A stretch of 64,000 nucleotides of DNA from Uloborus plumipes (Eukaryota; Arthropoda; Arachnida; Araneae; Uloboridae): the NCBI GenBank assembly GCA_038373865.1, contig JAXGGA010004440.1, forward strand, positions 24,445-88,444, given 5' to 3'. Shown here one piece after another: positions 57,631-64,000 of this stretch (position 1 is its first letter; each line of letters starts with the position of its first letter). Both the position numbers and the translations under genes were made by a program. The notes below the pieces were generated by a model. It had not been told where the DNA came from, did not search any database, and saw only the letters and a program-made list of their open reading frames with translations.

Positions 57631-59401
57631 TAGCCTACTTTCCCGTTAAAAATAAAAGAAAGACGAAAAAAGTATCAAAAGTAGCTTAATGCATCTAAAA
57701 AATATCGCCAAGTCCAAAAAATATCGCCAAGTTAAAAAAATATCGCCAAGTCCAAAAAATATCGCCAAGTTAAAAAAATAAAAAGGTAAAATGAATATCG
57801 AAAAATTAAAAATTTGAAAGTAGGGTATTGAGATGGGGAATTTGTGCGTCGGTCGGTCGGTCGGTCGGTCGGTCTGTCGGTCTGTCTGTCCCCCCCTAAT
57901 AACTTTTGAATGAACATTCCGATTTGGACAAACTTTTTTTTGTTGGAAAGATCTCGGCGAGTACAGCTCATTCCCATATTTGATTTTTTGATTTGAACAA
58001 TTTTTGGTTCAACTTTGAGCCGTTCAAAAAACCGGTCCCGCGATACTAACTTTTTAATGAACAGCCCGATTTGAACAAACTTTTTTTTGTTGGAAAGAAC
58101 TTTTCAAGGGTACTTCATTCCCGTATTTACATTTCCGATTTGAACAATTTTTCGTTCAACATTGAACCGCTCAATCAAGCTGTCACCCCTAATAACTTTT
58201 GAATGAACAGTCCGATTTAAACAAACTTTTTATTGTTTGAAGCATCTCGGCAAGGATACTTTATTACCGTATTTAAATTTTCAATTTGAACACTTTTGGT
58301 TCAACATTGAACCGTTTAAGCAACCTTTCTCCACCTAATAACTTTTGAGTGAACCGTCCGAATGGAATAAATTTTTTTTTGTTCGAAAGATCTCAGCGAG
58401 TGCAGCTCATTCCTATATTTGATTTTTTGATTTCGACAATTTTTGGTTCAACTTTGAACCGTTCAAACAACCGGTCCCGCGATGCTAACTTTTGAGTGAA
58501 CAATCCGATTTGAACAAACTTTTTTTTGTTCGAAAGATCTTTTCAAGGATACTTCATTCCCGTATCTACATTTTCGATTTGAACAATTTTTCGTTCAACA
58601 TTGAACCGCTCAATCAAGCTGTCACCCCTAATATCTTTTGAGTGAACAGTCCGATTTAAAAAAACTTTTTTTTGTTCGAAGGATCTCAGCAAGGATACTT
58701 CATTACCGTATTAAAATTTTCAATTTGAACACTTTTTCGTTCAACATTGAACCGTTCAAGCAACCTTTCCCCACCTAATAACTTTTGAGTGAACCATCCG
58801 AATGGAATAAACTTTTTTTTGTTTGAAAGATCTCGGAGAGGCTTTCCCATGCATTCCCATATTTCGCTTTTTGATTTGAACCATTTTTCGTTCAATATTG
58901 AACCGTTCAGAAAAAAAAATTAACATTAGCGTCTACGGGGAATTTAAGTTGAATGTTGATCCTGAACTTAAAGTCGGATTTCCTTCAAACTAACTTTGTA
59001 AGAAAATGGTTTTGATAAATAATGTTTGTAACGTACTTTTCTGAGTAATCTTCTATGAGGACTCTGATTCCGACTCCGACTCCGCAAACATGGCGGAAAT
59101 GCAGGCTCAGAAAAAAAAATTACTGACTGTGCAGACGATTTTTTGTTTATTTATAAATTTGTTTTATTTTATTTATTATTATTATTTTTTTTTTTTTTTT
59201 GGCAGACGATGTTTTTTTTGTAACAAAAATTTTTCATTCACGAGAACATTTTATTCTTTATTTATATTTAACAACTGGCAACAGATTAAAAGTGAAATTC
59301 GAGACATTTTATTAACGGACGAGTTTTTTTTTTCTTTTTTTTTCTTTCTTTGATAAAATGTGTTTTGATGCTCTTTGTACTTTTATTTATTCATTTATTT
59401 A

Positions 59402-59432
<31 letters not shown>

Positions 59433-59716
59433 TTTTTTTTTTTGAAAACGATGAGGATTTTTTCTACGGAGGAACAGTTACACTCTTTAAAAGGTGCGAC
59501 AAAACTTTATTTATTTGTTAATTACTTTTTACGTGTCTACTTCATCTGATGAAAGGGGTATATTTTGCTTTTCGAAATCAGCTCTAAGTGCTAAAAAGGT
59601 ATGTTTGACATAATTTTAAGTCTCAGATAATCAAGAGAATAATGATCAGATGCGAGAATGCCGATGTCGATGTACGGGAAAGTAGGCTCGTTTAGTTCTT
59701 GACAGAACTTCTTGTT
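57631..59716 (+). mobile_element. HINE-like element, family 1, copy 5
   Basis: Complete, 2086 bp, same orientation as copy 4. It has an extra ATATCGCCAAGT pair near the 5' end, the longest GGTC tract (about 57847-57889) and about seven minisatellite units. The 3' hairpin terminus ends at 59716. The longest uninterrupted minisatellite of the complete copies apart from copy 6. Confidence 0.78.
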
Positions 59717-60451
59717 CTAATTATAATGCAAAATGTGAACTTTGGAGAAAAACGGCTTGTGCCCGTTAAAGGGTTAACGTATGATACATACTTTCTATTC
59801 ATTGTTTAAAATACATTTTTGAGGAACAGCGCTTTCTAAATAAATCCTTAAATTTATTTTGTCTTTTGATTTGTATTCCATAGTTCTCTTAAATCATCCA
59901 TCATCATTATTTGAAATCCTAAACAGCGTATGGGCATGATCTTTTGAATCTCAAAAGGAATTCTTATCCCCCTTACAGTAACTAGAAAATTTCACCCGAG
60001 ATCGATGATTTACTTTATCGATTTCTGGGTGCTCTGTGGTTACAGAAGTTGAAGACAGTATTCCTGGGAAGGAAGTTTAATATTGCAATTCAGTTTAGTT
60101 TAATTTTTTAGAATAAAGACAAGAATTATTTGATGTAACCGTTTTTTTTACTGCGAGAGTTTCAGCTGGGGAAAACTCAAGTTTGTGTTAAGTTTTCCAA
60201 ATGTTCAAACAAAAACTTGAAGTTTGTTAGCTTTTTTTTAGAAAGGAGTATCGTAAAAAAAAAAAAAATCCTAAAGAAATCTTCTTGAGAAACAAAAGAG
60301 GATAACTAGCCATTTTTAATCTGATTTTTACATGAATTTCTAAGTAGAAAGCTTAAAAGTAAATTTGTGGAATTCGGGATTTTAATACTCTTCAAATATA
60401 ACACTTATTTGTGGCTTTCTTTAATTCATGTCATCAGTTTACAATTGTTTT
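59717..60451. other. Intergenic DNA between HINE copies 5 and 6
   Basis: AT-rich. 'cccgttaaagggttaacg' near 59761-59778 resembles a piggyBac-type end (AAAGGG-TTAA), but no partner end was found. No gene seen. Confidence 0.4.
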
Positions 60452-61515
60452 TAGCCTACTTTCTCGTTAAAAATAAAAGAGACGAAAAAAGTACTAAAAG
60501 TGGCCTAATGCATCTAAAAAATATCGCCAAGTCCAAAAAATATCGCCAAGTTAAAAAAATATCGCCAAGTCCAAAACAAAGTCAAAAAGGAAAAAAAAAA
60601 ATGAAATAAAATGTCGAAAAATTAAAAATTTGAAAGTAGGGTATTGAGATGGGGAATTTGTGTGTCGGTCGGTCGGTCTGTCGATCTGTCGGTCTGTTTG
60701 TCCCCCCCTAATAACTTTTGAATGAACATTCCGATTTGAACGAAATTTTTTTTGTTGGAATAATTTCGGCGAGTACAGCTTATTCCCATATTTGATTTTT
60801 CGATTTGAACAATTTTTGGTTCAAATTTGAGCCGTTCAAACAACCTGTCCAGCGATATTTACTTTTTAGTTAACAGTCCGATTTGAACAAACTTGTTCGA
60901 AAGATCTCGGCAAGGCTACTTCATTACCGTATCTATATTTTCGATTTGAACAATTTTTCGTTCAACATTAAACCGTTCAAACAAGCTGTCACCCTTAATA
61001 ACTCTTGAGTGAACAGTCCGATTTAAACAATTTTTTTTTTGTTCGAAGCATCTCGGCAAGGATACTTTATTACCGTATTTAAATTTTAAATTTGAACATT
61101 TTTGGTTCAACATTGAGCCGTTCAAGCAACCTTTCCACACCTAATAACTTTTAAGTAAACCGTCCGAATTGAATGAACTTTTTTTGCTCGAAAGATCTTA
61201 TCAAGAATACTTCATTCCCGTTTTTAAATTTTCAATTTGAACAATTTTTCGTTTAACATTGAACCGTTCAAACAAACTGTCACCCCTAATAACTTTTGAG
61301 TGAACAGTCCGATTTAAACAAACTTTTTTTTGTTCGAAAGATCTCGGCAAGGATACTTGATTACCGTATCTACATTTTCGATTTGAACAATTTTTCGTTC
61401 AACATTGAACCGTTCAAACAAGCTGTCACCCCTAATAACTTTTGAGTGAACAGTCCGATTTAAACATTTTTTTTTTTTGTTCAAAGAATCTCGGTAAGGA
61501 TACTTTATTACCGTA

Positions 61516-62778
61516 CTAGCTGACCCGGCGAACTCTGTTCCGCCTTAAATTAAATAAATAAGAAAATTTTTGAATTTATTAAGTGTTTTATTATTAGAAA
61601 ATACAAAAAAAATCAAGTACTTACATTAATCATTCATTATTGTTTCTGTATTTTAGTACATAGGTTGGTATTTTAGTATATAGGTACTCTTCACTAAAGT
61701 ACCTTGTGATGCACAACATTTTTTGTTTTATTATCAGGCGCAAAAAGAAACAACGCAGATGGTCTTCCGACCCGTAAACATGCCATATATAATTGACCAT
61801 GGCAAAAACAGTGATGTTCTAGATTCAAACCACAAACTTTTAAGGATTGGCCTTGTGATTTGGTAAAGGTCATGACAAATGCAAGACGGATCGCAAATTG
61901 AAGTCTTTAAAATTCAAACGGCATATCGGTTGGGATCATCGGGATCCTAGAAATGAGCAATCGTTTCTGACAGCTTATCACATATAAATTTCAAGGGAAG
62001 TAACGCGTTTGTTTATAATTTAATTCACGAAAAAGTCAAATAACAACGCACCGCTAACTTACAAAATGTTTACTGCGTTCCGGAACCTGCCAGAACGTGT
62101 GCTTTATGTCGCTCAGCCATGTAGGTGTCAAAAAAGACTTAGTAAAAAAGCTTAGTCAATAAGACAGTTCTGACACATATAAATTATAGCCTATGTCCGT
62201 CTCCTGGCTCTAAGCTACTTACCCACCAATTTTTAGCCATATCGGTACAGCCGTTCTTGAGTTATAAATAGTGTAACTAACACGACTTTCTTTTATATAT
62301 ATAGAAGATAGAATAGTAGTGAGAAGAACAACCTCTTTAACTGCAGTGCAGGAGCTATCCCACCAAGCGCTTTCTACCTCTCAGCCTCAGAGGCGGAAAA
62401 ACTCTTAAGTGACAATAGTTTCTGACAGCTTATCACATATAATTTTAAAGGAAATAACGCGTTTGTTTATAATTTACTTCACAAAAAAGTCAAATAACAC
62501 TCAACGCACCGCTAACTTACAACCTGTTTACTGCGCACAGGAAGCTGCCAGAACGTGTGCTTTATGTCGCTCAGCCATGGAGGTGTCATAAAAGGCTTAG
62601 TAAAAAGGCTTAGTCAATAAGACAGTTTTTCTATTTATGTAACTGACACATATAAATTATAGCCTATGTCCGTCTCCTGGCTCTAAGCTACCTACCCACC
62701 AATTTTTAGCCACATCGGTTCAGCCGTTCTTGCGTTATAAGTAGTGTAACTAACACGACTTTCTTTTATATATATAGA
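61516..62778 (-). mobile_element. Helitron, internally deleted, inserted in HINE copy 6
   Basis: On the minus strand it starts A|TCTATATATATAAAAGAAAG at 62778. It ends with hairpin GGCGGAAC-AGA-GTTCGCC, then GGGTCAG and CTAG|T at 61516, the classical Helitron 5' TC, 3' hairpin and CTRR ends with an A/T target. Sibling minisatellite units read 'attaccgtatttaaatttt'; here 'attaccgta' and 'tttaaatttt' flank the element, so insertion was between A and T with no duplication. The 5' region of about 345 bp is present twice in direct orientation (62778-62423 and 62305-61965). A helicase C-terminus remains at 61694-61957; the Rep domain and most of the helicase are gone. Confidence 0.92.
61694..61957 (-). 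pseudogene. Helitron Pif1-type helicase, C-terminal remnant
   Basis: Minus-strand translation reads IPMIPTDMPFEF, a stop (AAA to TAA), RLQFAIRLAFVMTFTKSQGQ, SLKVCGLNLEHHCF, CHGQLYMACLRVGRPSALFL and FAPDNKTKNVVHHKVL before TAG at 61694-61696. It matches the end of the RepHel helicase: the IRLAFAMTINKSQGQ motif and the HGQLYVACSRV motif of Pif1-family helicases (family knowledge). About 87 codons are left of a protein that is normally well over 1000 residues long. One in-frame stop; the reading frame is otherwise intact, so decay is recent. Confidence 0.88.
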
Positions 62779-63733
62779 TTTAAATTTTAAATTTGAACAT
62801 TTTTTTCGTTCAACATTGAATCGTTCAAGCAACCTTTCTCCACCTAATAACTTTAAGTGAACCGTCCGAATTGAATAAACTTTTTTTTTTCGAAAGATCT
62901 CGGAGAGACTCATTCCCATATTTCTCTTTTCAATTTGAACCATTTTTCGTCAATGATGAACCGTTCAGAAAAAAATTTAACGTGAGCGCCTACTGGGAAA
63001 TTTAAATTGCATGTTGATTTTGAACTTAAAGGCGGATTTCCTTCAAACTAACTTTGTAAGAAAACGGTTTTGATAAAAAATGTATGTAAAGTACTTTTCT
63101 GAAAAATCTTCTGTGAGGACTCTGATTCCGACACCGACTCCGCAAACATGGCGGAAATGCAAGCTCAGAAAAAAATGACTGACTGGGCAGACGATTTTTT
63201 GTTTATTTATTCTTTTTTTGTTTAATTTATTATTATTTTATTTATTTATTTATTTTTTGGCAGACGATTTTTTTTGTTTACAAAAATTTTTCATTCACGA
63301 GAGCATTTTATTCTTTATTTATATTTAACAACTGGCAACGGATTAAAAATAAAATTCGAGGCATTTTATTAACGAACGAGATTTTTTTTCCTTCTTTGAT
63401 AAAATGTGTTTTGATGTTCTTTGTACTTTTATTTTATTTATTATTTTTTTTTCTTTTGAAAACGACTGTGAAATTTTTCTACGGAAGAACTATAACAGTT
63501 ACATTCTTTAAAAGGTGCGACAAAACTTTATTTACTCGTCTATTTACTTTTTACGTGTACATTTCATCTGATGAGAAGGGTATATTTTGCTTTTAGAAAT
63601 CAACTTTAAGTGCTAAAAAGGTATGTTTGACATAATTATCAGTCTCAGATATTCAAGAGAATATTGATCAGATGCTGCCGATGTCGATGTACGGGAAAGT
63701 AGGCTCGTTTAGTTCTTGACAGAACTTCTTGTT

Positions 63734-64000
63734 AAAATATCTTTTCATCACATGTCATATTTTCTCCTTTGCATTTTTATTCTAACCAAGAGCAAACTTT
63801 TAATAATGGTAACCATAAAGTTAAATTTTGTCACAAAGCTATTAACTAATTCATCTCAAAGCTAAACTTAAGGTAGAACTTAAGTAAGCCTCGATTTGTA
63901 GATTCTCTGCTTTTAAAACAGTACTTCGATGTTTTATTTGATTCGAGTCATCATTTTGAAAGCATTTTCAACAGCCTTTTTCCCATCTTATACATGTTTC
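63734..64000. other. AT-rich DNA to the window end, nothing seen
   Basis: No repeat or gene recognised. Confidence 0.5.

Larger units (their letters stand above)
60452..63733 (+). mobile_element. HINE-like element, family 1, copy 6, interrupted by a Helitron
   Basis: 5' end TAGCCTACTTTCTCGTTAAA, 3' end ...GACAGAACTTCTTGTT at 63733. Minisatellite units begin near 60709, 60855, 60997, 61144, 61290 and 61434, a spacing of 142-147 bp. A minus-strand Helitron (61516-62778) lies in the last full unit. Removing it leaves an element of about 2.0 kb, the size of copies 2 and 5. Confidence 0.8.

Noticed and set aside
59761..59778. AAAGGGTTAACG resembling a piggyBac right end
   Set aside because: No left end with TTAACCCTTT within reach.

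Overview
This is AT-rich animal genomic DNA, most likely arthropod and probably a chelicerate such as a spider. That is an inference from repeat types, very high mobile-element density, a LINE ORF1 with a PRE_C2HC-type region and CCHC knuckles, and GACTCC-rich repeats. There are no operons, rRNA genes, CRISPR arrays or prokaryotic genes. Almost all short open reading frames lie in repeats or low-complexity DNA.

The one good host-gene candidate is at 43.5-43.9 kb (+): two putative exons. The first has a strong acceptor, a 6-codon uORF whose stop overlaps the main start (ATGA), a signal-peptide-like N-terminus and a GTAAGT donor.

The rest is a layered set of mobile elements. 0-6 kb: a decayed Tc1/mariner with TA target duplication, a MITE, the first of six copies of a Helentron-like (HINE-like) element, a palindrome-rich foldback, and an inverted-repeat element containing a palindromic MITE. 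7-11.4 kb: a foldback, a 17-bp minisatellite, a 2.8-kb transposon with ~750-bp inverted termini interrupted by a hAT-type MITE, and another hAT-type MITE. 12-17 kb: a LINE 3' fragment, a degenerate ~200-bp tandem repeat and a Helitron-like remnant. 19.6-31 kb: a foldback split by HINE copy 2, a TA-flanked MITE, a GC-rich promoter-like block, a tRNA-like relic, a Tc1/mariner HTH relic, a piggyBac-type MITE, a hAT-type MITE and HINE copy 3. 34.8-42.7 kb: a hAT-type MITE, two more MITEs, and a three-level nest in which a second HINE-like family is inserted into a copy of itself inside an inverted/tandem-repeat element. 46-51.9 kb: a LINE that kept its 5' end and ORF1, further nested MITEs and a SINE-like element. 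55.8-63.7 kb: three HINE copies in one orientation, the last interrupted by a Helitron whose insertion site can be resolved to the base.

The strongest observations are the two HINE-like families, which share a plan (5' inverted terminus, short simple repeat, central ~144-bp minisatellite, 3' subterminal inverted repeat, terminal hairpin), and the nested insertions that allow relative dating and exact empty-site reconstruction. Family names rest on termini, target duplications and short protein motifs read by eye; no database search was possible.
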